From NCBI GenBank assembly GCA_002373815.1, contig DFKH01000126.1, positions 1 through 9,031 on the forward strand: a stretch of 9,031 bases of DNA, in the 5' to 3' direction. Every line of letters starts with the position of its first letter. The first letter of the stretch is position 1. Below, in pieces: positions 1-6,406 of the stretch. The notes under the pieces were generated by a model that was not told the origin of the DNA, did no database searches, and saw nothing but the letters and a program-made list of their open reading frames with translations. A program made the translations under genes and the position numbers. Source of the DNA: Alphaproteobacteria bacterium UBA3650. GTDB lineage: Bacteria > Pseudomonadota > Alphaproteobacteria > CAAHEQ01 > UBA3637.

Positions 1-54
1 AAGCGTCAAAAAGATGACAAGTTTGACATTGAAATTGAGAAAGCTGAGGTGTAA
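1..54 (+). CDS. rpsF: Small ribosomal subunit protein bS6, C-terminal fragment (5' end outside window)
   Basis: An open frame from base 1 ends at TAA 52-54 and gives 17 residues, a charged tail ending EIEKAEV. On its own this is too short to identify. The call rests on context: the next genes are rpsR and rplI, and rpsF-rpsR-rplI is the standard bacterial order. S6 binds S18 on the 30S platform, and charged, low-complexity C-terminal tails are normal in S6. The stop lies one base before the rpsR start, so the two genes are probably translationally coupled. The call is likely but depends on synteny. Confidence 0.75.
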   Translation, partial: KRQKDDKFDIEIEKAEV

Positions 55-55
55 G

Positions 56-277
56 ATGGAAAAAACATTTGGATCTCGTAACTGCCCGTTTTGCAAAGCT
101 GGCGTTAAGGAAATTGATTACAAAGATTTACGTTTGATTACAAAATACATCGCAGAACGCGGTAAGATGACACCTGCCCGTGTTTCTGGACTGTGTGCCA
201 AACACCAACGTAGCATGGCGAAAGCCATCAAGCGTGCTCGTTTCTTGGCGTTGTTACCATTTGTAGCCGAAGAATAA
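56..277 (+). CDS. rpsR: Small ribosomal subunit protein bS18, zinc-ligand (C+) type
   Basis: This 73-residue protein is a primary 16S rRNA-binding protein of the 30S platform, where it pairs with S6. The S18 signature is clear: EIDYKDLRLITKYI (residues 19-32), RGKMTPARVSG, then AKAIKRARFLALLPF (55-69). The length is normal for the family. The ATG at 56 was chosen because the protein then begins MEKTFGSRNCPFC; GAGG at 46-49, inside the end of rpsF, is a well-spaced Shine-Dalgarno. An ATG at 14 in the same frame would add 14 residues unlike S18 and overlap rpsF. Cys10, Cys13, Cys47 and His50 form a CxxC...CxxH set, as in zinc-binding S18 variants; most alphaproteobacterial S18 proteins that I know lack it. 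Confidence 0.96.
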   Translation: MEKTFGSRNCPFCKAGVKEIDYKDLRLITKYIAERGKMTPARVSGLCAKHQRSMAKAIKRARFLALLPFVAEE

Positions 278-282
278 GGAGG
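276..282 (+). promoter_or_regulatory. Shine-Dalgarno of rplI overlapping the rpsR stop
   Basis: AAGGAGG is a full consensus Shine-Dalgarno. Its first two bases are the last two of the rpsR TAA stop (275-277), and it stands five bases before the rplI ATG at 288. The overlap suggests that ribosomes finishing rpsR re-initiate on rplI. Confidence 0.85.
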
Positions 283-287
283 TTTTC

Positions 288-914
288 ATGGAAATTATCT
301 TATTGGAACGTATTGACAGACTTGGCCAAATGGGCGACGTCGTGAACGTTAAAAACGGTTATGCTCGGAACTATTTATTTCCTCAAAAGAAGGCATTGCG
401 TAAAACAGCTGACAATATGAAGGCTTTTGAAGCAAAACGTGCTGAATATGAGGCTATGAATGCGAAACTCAAAGCTGATGCTGAACAATTGGCAAAAGAT
501 TTGAAAGGCTTATCCGTAACAATTATTCGCCAAGCCGCCGAAACAGGTCAACTGTATGGTTCTGTAACGGGTCGTGATATTTGCGATGCTATTGCTGAAA
601 AAGGCTTTAAGGTTGAACGTCGCCATGTGGAATTGAATGTTCCATTCAAGGTGATGGGTGTGTTCGATGTCGCTTTGAAGTTGCACCCAGATGTGGAACA
701 AGTTATTCGTGTGAATATTGCTCGTTCCGAAGCCGAGGCTCAAAAGGCCGCTGTTAAAGCCAATAAAGCTGCCAAGGCAGAAAAAGAAGCTGCCGTTGTG
801 GAAGCTGTCACAGAAGAAGCTCCAAAAGCTGAAACTGAGGAAGAAGCGCCAAAGGCAGAAAAGAAAGCAAAGAAGGCACCAAAGGCCAAAGCAAAAAAGG
901 CTGATGCTGAATAA
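288..914 (+). CDS. rplI: Large ribosomal subunit protein bL9 with long Ala/Lys/Glu tail
   Basis: L9 binds 23S rRNA at the base of the L1 stalk and helps keep the reading frame. The N-terminal domain carries the L9 signature, MEIILLERIDRLGQMGDV followed by VKNGYARNYLFPQKKAL (to residue 37). A charged connecting helix follows (about 40-75), then the C-terminal domain with GQLYGSVTGRDI (87-98) and VMGVFDVALKLHPDV (about 122-136). At 208 residues it is well above the roughly 150 of E. coli L9. The excess is a low-complexity tail from about residue 148, with a repeated EEAPKAE unit at 176-182 and 185-191. Tailed L9 is known in alphaproteobacteria. It is the last gene of its operon, followed by a terminator. 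Confidence 0.97.
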   Translation: MEIILLERIDRLGQMGDVVNVKNGYARNYLFPQKKALRKTADNMKAFEAKRAEYEAMNAKLKADAEQLAKDLKGLSVTIIRQAAETGQLYGSVTGRDICDAIAEKGFKVERRHVELNVPFKVMGVFDVALKLHPDVEQVIRVNIARSEAEAQKAAVKANKAAKAEKEAAVVEAVTEEAPKAETEEEAPKAEKKAKKAPKAKAKKADAE

Positions 915-934
915 GCTTACTTTTAATCAAATAA

Positions 935-958
935 AACGGGAACCACATGGCTCCCGTT
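935..958. terminator. Bidirectional intrinsic terminator between rplI and yacG
   Basis: The arms AACGGGA (935-941) and TCCCGTT (952-958) pair fully. Inside them CC pairs with GG after one mismatch, leaving an ACAT loop. On the + strand the hairpin runs into CTTTTTATT; on the - strand it is followed by TTTATTT. It can therefore end both the rpsF-rpsR-rplI transcript and the converging dksA-yacG transcript. The yacG stop (963-965) lies in the + strand T tract, so the junction is very compact. Confidence 0.88.
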
Positions 959-962
959 CTTT

Positions 963-1154
963 TTATTCGTCTTCTTGTTCTGAATTTTTCAGCGCTTCTT
1001 CCTCTGGTGTTTCGTTTGTGTGAACAACATAAGTTCCTTTTAGCCAGCGCCCCAAATCAATATCTGCACATTTTTTAGAACAAAAAGGTTGGTATTCCAA
1101 CACAGCTTGTTTACCGCAGATGGGACATTTCTTATTTAATACTGGAGTTGTCAT
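963..1154 (-). CDS. yacG: DNA gyrase inhibitor YacG, zinc-ribbon protein
   Basis: This 63-residue cytoplasmic protein belongs to the YacG family, which in E. coli binds GyrB and blocks DNA binding by gyrase. The family pattern is complete: CPICGK (Cys10, Cys13), then PFCSKKCADIDLGRWLKGTY with Cys25 and Cys29. These four cysteines are the zinc ligands. The C-terminus is acidic and variable (about 47-63), as is common. The ATG lies two bases after the dksA stop, and the likely weak Shine-Dalgarno (AGAG region) is inside the end of dksA, so the pair forms a tight operon with probable coupling. The identity is secure; the physiological role of gyrase inhibition in this lineage is inferred from E. 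coli work. Confidence 0.93.
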   Translation of the reverse strand: MTTPVLNKKCPICGKQAVLEYQPFCSKKCADIDLGRWLKGTYVVHTNETPEEEALKNSEQEDE

Positions 1155-1156
1155 TT

Positions 1157-1576
1157 TTAATCTCTTGGTGCTTGTGTACGTTCACGTCGTTCATGACGTT
1201 CCTGGGCTTCAATACATAAGGTGGCCGTTGGGCGAGCTTCCAAACGGAGAATACCTATTGGATCGCCTGTTTCTAAACAATAGCCATAGGTCCCATCCTC
1301 AATTCGATCCAAAGCAGCATTGATCTTTTCAATCAATTTCCGATCACGATCGCGCGCTTTCATCGCCAATGCCTGTTCTATTTCTTTTGTGGCACGATCA
1401 TTGATGTCTGCTTCCTGCAAATCACTTTCTTGAAGGTCCGTTAAAGCTCTGGCCATACCGCGCAATAAGTTACGGCGCCAATCAATCAGCTTTTGTTTAA
1501 AATATTCAAGCTGTCGTTCACACATATATTCTTCTTGTTCCGAAGGACGATAATTTTTAGGCAGTTTTACAGTCAT
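1157..1576 (-). CDS. dksA: RNA polymerase-binding transcription factor DksA, two-cysteine form
   Basis: DksA enters the secondary channel of RNA polymerase and, with ppGpp, adjusts promoters of stable RNA and biosynthetic genes. The 139-residue protein starts KLPKNYRPSEQEEYM and carries the coiled coil around residues 22-95. The tip residues Asp57 and Asp60 (DINDRA) match the functional DPVDRA tip of E. coli DksA. The globular part reads RIEDGTYGYCLETGDPIG, then RLEARPTATLCIEAQERHE. Of the four zinc cysteines of E. coli DksA only the first and third remain (Cys100, Cys121); the others are Thr103 and Ala124. This resembles the zinc-independent C2-type DksA proteins. The start has a perfect AAGGAGGT three bases before the ATG. 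It is the first gene of the dksA-yacG operon. Confidence 0.95.
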   Translation of the reverse strand: MTVKLPKNYRPSEQEEYMCERQLEYFKQKLIDWRRNLLRGMARALTDLQESDLQEADINDRATKEIEQALAMKARDRDRKLIEKINAALDRIEDGTYGYCLETGDPIGILRLEARPTATLCIEAQERHERRERTQAPRD

Positions 1577-1579
1577 AGG

Positions 1580-1587
1580 ACCTCCTT
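1580..1587 (-). promoter_or_regulatory. Strong Shine-Dalgarno of dksA
   Basis: On the - strand AAGGAGGT precedes the dksA ATG (1576) with only three intervening bases. It is among the closest matches to consensus in the window and fixes the start of dksA. Confidence 0.85.
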
Positions 1588-1602
1588 CCAGTTAATATCT
1601 AA

Positions 1603-1631
1603 TAGATACTCGAAAAGATGAAAAAAGTCAA
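1603..1631 (-). promoter_or_regulatory. Sigma-70 type promoter of dksA-yacG
   Basis: On the - strand TTGACT (1631-1626) and TATCTA (1608-1603) are separated by exactly 17 bases. Five of six bases match consensus at -35 and four of six at -10. Transcription would start near 1596, giving a leader of about 20 bases with the Shine-Dalgarno. The -10 lies in a palindrome, TATCTA-A-TAGATA (1596-1608), which could bind a regulator or be chance in AT-rich DNA. The promoter separates dksA from the RNHCP gene upstream. Confidence 0.75.
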
Positions 1632-1640
1632 GACTTATTT

Positions 1641-1970
1641 TTATCTTTGAAATCTGGATCGCATCCACATACCACTTGCCACCAAGCGTACTGTTTCACG
1701 GTTATCATCTGCGCACACTTTATTGGGGCGGGTATGACCACATTTTTCGCATTGATGGATGATATATTCTTTACCATTACGTATTTCAAAACCAATTGGC
1801 TCCATCACCCCATGGCAGGTTGCGGCTCTGTCACCTGGATTGATATCAACATGTTTACTGGCCAAACAGTTTGGACAATGATTTGTATAACCATTTCCAT
1901 GAACTTTTTCCCCACAAACATCGCAGGTAAAATCTTCTTGTTTTCTTTTAAATTGTGCCTGTTCTAACAT
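1641..1970 (-). CDS. RNHCP-domain zinc-ribbon protein of unknown function
   Basis: The 109-residue protein matches the RNHCP family (named for its Arg-Asn-His-Cys-Pro motif); here the motif is TNHCPNC. The N-terminal half has Cys16 and Cys19 (CDVC) with Cys32 and Cys35 (CPNC), a likely zinc ribbon, followed by the family's HVDINPGDRAATCHGVM. The second half has HQCEKCGH (Cys74, Cys77), then NKVCADDN. No signal peptide or membrane segment is visible, so it should be cytoplasmic. The function of the family is unknown to me; nucleic-acid binding is a guess from the zinc ribbons and the basic C-terminus (WMRSRFQR). The ATG at 1970 lacks a Shine-Dalgarno and lies just beyond a near-consensus promoter. 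No other in-frame ATG precedes the first Cys pair. It has its own promoter, between glgX and dksA. Confidence 0.85.
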   Translation of the reverse strand: MLEQAQFKRKQEDFTCDVCGEKVHGNGYTNHCPNCLASKHVDINPGDRAATCHGVMEPIGFEIRNGKEYIIHQCEKCGHTRPNKVCADDNRETVRLVASGMWMRSRFQR

Positions 1971-1977
1971 ACGATGT

Positions 1978-2005
1978 ATTATAGCACATTTTTATATTTA
2001 GTCAA
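1978..2005 (-). promoter_or_regulatory. Near-consensus promoter giving a probably leaderless RNHCP mRNA
   Basis: On the - strand TTGACT (2005-2000) and a perfect TATAAT (1983-1978) are 16 bases apart. Only seven bases separate the -10 from the ATG at 1970, so transcription should begin at or within a base or two of the A of the start codon. No Shine-Dalgarno is present. The -35 is embedded in the last codons and stop of glgX, so this promoter adds to any read-through from glgBX. Confidence 0.8.
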
Positions 2006-4040
2006 GTTTTTTCTGTTCTTTTAAGACGACAACAGACCATGCAGGCACGTTTAATTTGTTTGCTTTTATCGATGTTTTTTCTGTTGACAAAGCAATTTGC
2101 CATATTTTGTGGGCCGAGGGAGATGGCAAATTCCATTTTAAATCTTTTTCATACCCATTAAAAATAAAAAACAAATTTCCTGTTTTTTCTTTGATTCGAC
2201 AAGAGAGCGCTCGCACATAGTATTCCCAATCTTTCTCTTGCATCCGCTCTGCATCGGGTCGAAACCATGTGCATTTATCTTCATGCAAAAAATAATCTTG
2301 AGCCAAAATTTGATTTTCTTTTCTGAATTTAGTTAAATGCTGAACTAGCTTCAACATTTCTGAGCCTTCTGGACTTACCTCTTTCCAATCCGTCCAAGAC
2401 AACGCATTATCTTGCGCATACAAATTATTGTTTCCATTATTGGATTGCAACACCTCATCTCCAGATCGAATCATGGGTGTCCCCATTGACAATAATAAAC
2501 TTGCCATCAATCCTTTTGCACGAGAAAAACGATTTTGCAACACCTCAGAATTTGTTGTAGCACCCTCCTCGCCCCCATTCCATGACACATTATCATCTCG
2601 ACCATCTCGATTCTCTTCTTGATTCGCCTCATTATGCTTTTGATTAAAACTGACCAAATCGGCCAAGGAAAAGCCATCATGTGCCGTAATAAAATTGACT
2701 GACTCCCAAGATTTTCTTCCATTTTTATCATATAAATCTGGAGATCCTGTTAATCGTTTAGCAAAGGTCTTTGCTTGTCCCATATCACCTTTCCAAAAAC
2801 GGCGCATTGTATCACGAAATTGGTCATTCCACTCTGCCCACCCTGGTCTAAATGTTCCAACTTGATATCCGCCATTTCCTAAATCCCAAGGTTCTGCAAT
2901 TAATTTGAGGCGTTGTAATACTGGGTCTTGCTGCACCACCGACAAAAAATCGCTATTGTGAGTAAAGGTATTTTCATTATCGCGAGCCAATGTTGTTGCC
3001 AAATCAAATCTAAATCCATCAATTTGCATACTATTTGCCCAATATCTCAATGAATCCATCACCAATTGCAAAACACGCGGATGATCTAAATTAAAACTGG
3101 CGCCACAACCCGTTGTATCTTCATAATAACGAGGATTTTCTTTGTTTAACCTATAATACACAGCGTTATCTATTCCACGGTAACAAATGGTCGGTCCCAA
3201 CTGATTTCCTTCTGCCGTATGATTGTATACCACATCTAAAATAACTTCTATACCCGCTTCATGAAGTGTTCGCACAGCCCATTTAATTTCAGATGTTGCA
3301 CCTGTTGCCAAATAGGGCGTATGGGGTGACATAAATAAAACAGGATCATAGCCCCAATAATTAGTCAAGCCTTTATTTTTCAATAATCCATCCGTTCTAG
3401 AACTTGCAATTGGTAATAACTCAACCGCCGTTATGCCTAGTGATTTCAAATATTGAATCACTTTTTTATTGGACAGCCCTTCAAATGTCCCTCGGAATGC
3501 TTTATCCACCTCTGGATTTAAAGCAGTAAAACCTTTTACATGTGTTTCATAAATAATTTCTTCGCTCCATGGTATTTTGGGTTTCTCAACATTTTGCCAA
3601 TCAAAGTAATTTTCATCCACGACAATGCACTTTGGCATCACATCCGCACTATCCACTCGAGAAAATGATAAATCTAGTTTTGGGCTTGTTTGGACATATC
3701 CCAATTGTTTATCGTGTGCTTCAAGGGGAGCTGTCAGTTTTTTCGCATAAGGATCTAACACTAATTTATTTGGGTTAAAGCGCATTCCTTTTTCTGGCTC
3801 ATATGGTCCATATACACGATAAGCATAACGTTGCCCCCAGCGTAATCCTTCCACATAACCATGGAATACCTCGTCCGTATAATTTGGCAACACAATTCTT
3901 TCTTCATTATTCCCTTCGTGGTCAAAGAGGCATAGTTCTACTTTTGTTGCATGCTTTGAAAACAGGGCAAAATTAACGCCCTTTTTATCAACCGTCGCGC
4001 CCAAAGGATACGGCAAACCTGCAAGAACTTTATATGTCAC
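1998..4040 (-). CDS. glgX: Glycogen debranching enzyme GlgX (isoamylase type, GH13)
   Basis: GlgX hydrolyses alpha-1,6 branch points of glycogen limit dextrins in the cytoplasm. From the GTG at 4040 the protein has 680 residues (E. coli about 657). An N-terminal CBM48 domain (about 1-95) reads LAGLPYPLGATVDKKGVNFA. The GH13 barrel follows with region I DVVYNH (269-274), GFRFDLA with nucleophile Asp346, LIAEPWD with acid/base Glu383, and TAHDGFSL with Asp455. SWNGGEEG and GNNNLYAQDN are also GlgX/isoamylase features. A beta-sandwich C-terminus ends it. The start is uncertain: AGGGGG is 12 bases before the GTG, and the frame stays open to a TTG at 4082, but those 14 extra residues do not look like GlgX. 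It follows glgB by 119 bases and probably shares its transcript. Confidence 0.95.
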   Translation of the reverse strand: MTYKVLAGLPYPLGATVDKKGVNFALFSKHATKVELCLFDHEGNNEERIVLPNYTDEVFHGYVEGLRWGQRYAYRVYGPYEPEKGMRFNPNKLVLDPYAKKLTAPLEAHDKQLGYVQTSPKLDLSFSRVDSADVMPKCIVVDENYFDWQNVEKPKIPWSEEIIYETHVKGFTALNPEVDKAFRGTFEGLSNKKVIQYLKSLGITAVELLPIASSRTDGLLKNKGLTNYWGYDPVLFMSPHTPYLATGATSEIKWAVRTLHEAGIEVILDVVYNHTAEGNQLGPTICYRGIDNAVYYRLNKENPRYYEDTTGCGASFNLDHPRVLQLVMDSLRYWANSMQIDGFRFDLATTLARDNENTFTHNSDFLSVVQQDPVLQRLKLIAEPWDLGNGGYQVGTFRPGWAEWNDQFRDTMRRFWKGDMGQAKTFAKRLTGSPDLYDKNGRKSWESVNFITAHDGFSLADLVSFNQKHNEANQEENRDGRDDNVSWNGGEEGATTNSEVLQNRFSRAKGLMASLLLSMGTPMIRSGDEVLQSNNGNNNLYAQDNALSWTDWKEVSPEGSEMLKLVQHLTKFRKENQILAQDYFLHEDKCTWFRPDAERMQEKDWEYYVRALSCRIKEKTGNLFFIFNGYEKDLKWNLPSPSAHKIWQIALSTEKTSIKANKLNVPAWSVVVLKEQKKLD

Positions 4041-4159
4041 CTTTAATATTTTCCCCCTTTTGAAATAAGAATAGTACAACAAATAAGAAAAAGAAAGTAA
4101 AATCTATCTATTAGTTAAATTTCTTTTTTTGTTTCAATTTTTCAAAGCGTGTATGAAAA

Positions 4160-6340
4160 TTATGTTTCATCCTTTTTTTCAAATACAACAACAGCTAACG
4201 GGGGCAACACAACACGCAAGGCATATTTTTTAAAATTCCATCCAGGCTCTTCTGTTTGAATATCTCCAACATTCTTTGTATCGCTTCCCCCATAACATTT
4301 TAAATCAGAATTAAATACCTCTTGATATGTACCTTCCTCATTAACACCTATCCGATAGTTATATCGTGGGATGGGCGTAAAATTACAGCCCACAATCAGC
4401 ATATGACCTTCTTTATCCTTACGTATAAAAGTCAGACACGAATTTTCACCATCTGATCCATCAATCCACTCAAATCCAGTACCTTCAGTATCTAATGCAT
4501 ATAAAGCAGCGTGCGTTTTATAAAAAGCATTTAAATCTTTGATGAGTTTTTGTGCCCCACTATGCACAGGGTATTGCAACAAATGCCACTGTAACTCCGT
4601 CTGATAATTCCACTCACTTGTTGCCCCAAATTCATCACCCATAAACAATAATTTCTTCCCAGGGCTCATAAACATATAGCTATAATACGCTCGCAAATTG
4701 GCAAAACGTTGCCATTCGTCCCCTGGCATGCGGTTTAAAATCGTTCCTTTTCCATGCACCACTTCATCATGCGACAAAGGCAACACAAAGTTTTCTGTAA
4801 AGGCATACAAAAAGCCAAAAGTCAGTTCATTATGATGGTACTTACGATTGACTGGATCTTCCTTCATATAATTCAAGGTATCATGCATCCACCCCATATT
4901 CCATTTGTATCCAAAACCAAGCCCCCCCAAATATGTGGGGCGCGACACCATTGGCCATGCAGTTGATTCCTCTGCAAAGGTTGTTGCGCCGTTATTTTCT
5001 GCAAACACCAACTCATTTAATCTTCGCAAAAAAGCAATTGCTTCTAAATTTTCACGACCGCCATATTTATTGGGAATCCATTCTCCCTCTTTACGCGAAT
5101 AATCAAGGTAAAGCATACTTGCCACCGCATCCACACGTAAAGCGTCTATATGGTATTCACGAATCCAAAACAAGGCATTTGCCAACAAAAAGTTAGCAAC
5201 CTCATTTCGACCATAATTATAGATTTTCGTTCCCCAATCTTTATGTTCTCCTAAACGTGGATCTGCGTGTTCATAAAGTGCTGTTCCATCAAAATTTGCT
5301 AAACCAAAGGCATCTTTTGGAAAGTGGGCCGGCACCCAATCCATAATCACACCAATAGCAGCTTGATGCAATTTATCAATCAAATAACGAAAATCACCAG
5401 GCGTTCCATAACGGCTTGTCGGTGCATAAAGCCCCGTTTCTTGATACCCCCAGCTACCATCAAAAGGATATTCCGCCACAGGCAACAATTCCACATGTGT
5501 AAAACCCATCTCTTGCACATACTTCGGCAATTCTTCCGCCATTTCTAAGTAAGTCAGCCAACGATCGCCTTTGCGCTTCCATGATCCAAGATGTACTTCA
5601 TAAATAGAAATAGGAGAAGAACGATCATTCCTATTTTTTCGTTGTTGCAACCATGCCTCATCATGCCATTCATAACTATTGATATCATAAACAAGGCTCC
5701 CCGCCTTAGGACGTACTTCCTGTACAAAAGCAAAAGGATCGGCTTTTAATGGCAGCAATCGCCCCGATTTGTCCGTCAATTCATATTTGTATATATCCCA
5801 CTCTGTCAAACCAGGGATAAAGATTTCCCAGATACCGCTAGACCCACGTGGGCGCATCATGTGCCGGCGACCATCCCAATTATTAAAACTACCTACAACA
5901 CTCACGCGCGAGGCATTTGGCGCCCATACTGCAAAAGAAACACCTTGCACACCTTGGTGTGTCATCAAATGAGCGCCTAATTTCTTATAAATTTCCAGAT
6001 GATTTCCTTCATTGTATAGATACAAATCTTGTTCACCAAGGACGGGCAAAAAGCTATATGGATCGGCTGTTATTTGCACACTATCATCCCACCATGTGAT
6101 TTTTAAACGATAGGGCATATATTCCTTGGCATTGGGCAAGTTTAATTCAAAATAATCTGTCTGACCTTGTCGTACCATTGGGGCAATATTTTGTCCCTCT
6201 GGCGTTTCAACTATAACAGACTTTGCGCCGGGTTGAATTGTTCTGATTATCCACCCTTTATCAAGTTGGTGTTGCCCTAACACAGAAAATGGATCGCCCT
6301 GAAAACGCCCGTCAAGCATATTTTGTACAGCACTATGCAC
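4160..6340 (-). CDS. glgB: 1,4-alpha-glucan branching enzyme GlgB
   Basis: GlgB cuts alpha-1,4-glucan chains and re-attaches them through alpha-1,6 bonds, making glycogen branches. The 726 residues match the full-length E. coli type (728). An N-terminal domain (1-105, with GDPFSVLGQH) is followed by CBM48 (about 120-215, VSFAVWAPNASRVSVVGSFNNW). The GH13 barrel contains DWVPAHFPKD (334-343), ALRVDAVASMLYLDY with nucleophile Asp404, TFAEEST with acid/base Glu457, and LSHDEVVHGKGT with Asp525. A C-terminal beta domain ends at 726. All catalytic residues are present. The start is GTG, with GAGGGAG (6348-6354) seven bases upstream. It is the first gene after a promoter at 6367-6395 and is followed by glgX; no synthase, pyrophosphorylase or phosphorylase gene is in the window. 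Confidence 0.97.
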   Translation of the reverse strand: MHSAVQNMLDGRFQGDPFSVLGQHQLDKGWIIRTIQPGAKSVIVETPEGQNIAPMVRQGQTDYFELNLPNAKEYMPYRLKITWWDDSVQITADPYSFLPVLGEQDLYLYNEGNHLEIYKKLGAHLMTHQGVQGVSFAVWAPNASRVSVVGSFNNWDGRRHMMRPRGSSGIWEIFIPGLTEWDIYKYELTDKSGRLLPLKADPFAFVQEVRPKAGSLVYDINSYEWHDEAWLQQRKNRNDRSSPISIYEVHLGSWKRKGDRWLTYLEMAEELPKYVQEMGFTHVELLPVAEYPFDGSWGYQETGLYAPTSRYGTPGDFRYLIDKLHQAAIGVIMDWVPAHFPKDAFGLANFDGTALYEHADPRLGEHKDWGTKIYNYGRNEVANFLLANALFWIREYHIDALRVDAVASMLYLDYSRKEGEWIPNKYGGRENLEAIAFLRRLNELVFAENNGATTFAEESTAWPMVSRPTYLGGLGFGYKWNMGWMHDTLNYMKEDPVNRKYHHNELTFGFLYAFTENFVLPLSHDEVVHGKGTILNRMPGDEWQRFANLRAYYSYMFMSPGKKLLFMGDEFGATSEWNYQTELQWHLLQYPVHSGAQKLIKDLNAFYKTHAALYALDTEGTGFEWIDGSDGENSCLTFIRKDKEGHMLIVGCNFTPIPRYNYRIGVNEEGTYQEVFNSDLKCYGGSDTKNVGDIQTEEPGWNFKKYALRVVLPPLAVVVFEKKDET

Positions 6341-6347
6341 TCTTATA

Positions 6348-6354
6348 CTCCCTC
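6348..6354 (-). promoter_or_regulatory. Shine-Dalgarno supporting the GTG start of glgB
   Basis: On the - strand GAGGGAG stands seven bases before GTG 6340. No ATG in frame is nearby until residue 8, so this site decides the start. Confidence 0.75.
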
Positions 6355-6366
6355 TTTATCTATCAA

Positions 6367-6395
6367 GAGATAGCATAATTTACTTTTAAAAGCAA
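6367..6395 (-). promoter_or_regulatory. Candidate sigma-70 promoter of glgB-glgX
   Basis: On the - strand TTGCTT (6395-6390) and TATCTC (6372-6367) are 17 bases apart. They lie just after the popZ stop and about 25 bases before the glgB start codon. An inverted repeat, CTATC-AAGA-GATAG (6360-6373), covers the -10 and the expected start point. The match to consensus is moderate. The popZ-glgB gap is only 66 bases, so read-through from tolC-popZ is also possible. Confidence 0.6.
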
Positions 6396-6406
6396 GGATA
6401 TTTTAA

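Noticed and set aside
14..55. Upstream ATG at 14 that would extend rpsR by 14 residues
   Set aside because: The extension overlaps the rpsF tail, lacks similarity to S18 and has no better ribosome binding site than the ATG at 56.
813..860. Tandem repeat as a possible mobile or CRISPR-like repeat
   Set aside because: It lies inside rplI in frame and simply encodes the repeated EEAPKAE tail.
718..1023. Lys/Gln-rich open frame on the + strand across the end of rplI
   Set aside because: It is the shifted frame of the A/G-rich rplI tail and runs through the terminator; it has no Shine-Dalgarno.
1120..1323. Open frame antisense to dksA and yacG
   Set aside because: Shadow of two well-recognised genes, with no family resemblance.
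1617..1640. Terminator for the RNHCP transcript (AAGT-CTTG-ACTT then T run, - strand)
   Set aside because: The stem is only four to five pairs and coincides with the dksA -35 element, so it is too weak to call.
1647..1967. Open frame fully antisense to the RNHCP gene
   Set aside because: The apparent hydrophobicity comes from the complementary strand of a Cys/His-rich gene; no ribosome binding site is seen.
4083..4159. Promoter for glgX in the glgB-glgX gap (TTGAAA-18-TAATAG at 4137-4108, or TTTACT-19-TACTAT further down)
   Set aside because: Both have weak -10 matches or poor spacing in very AT-rich DNA, so they are not better than chance.
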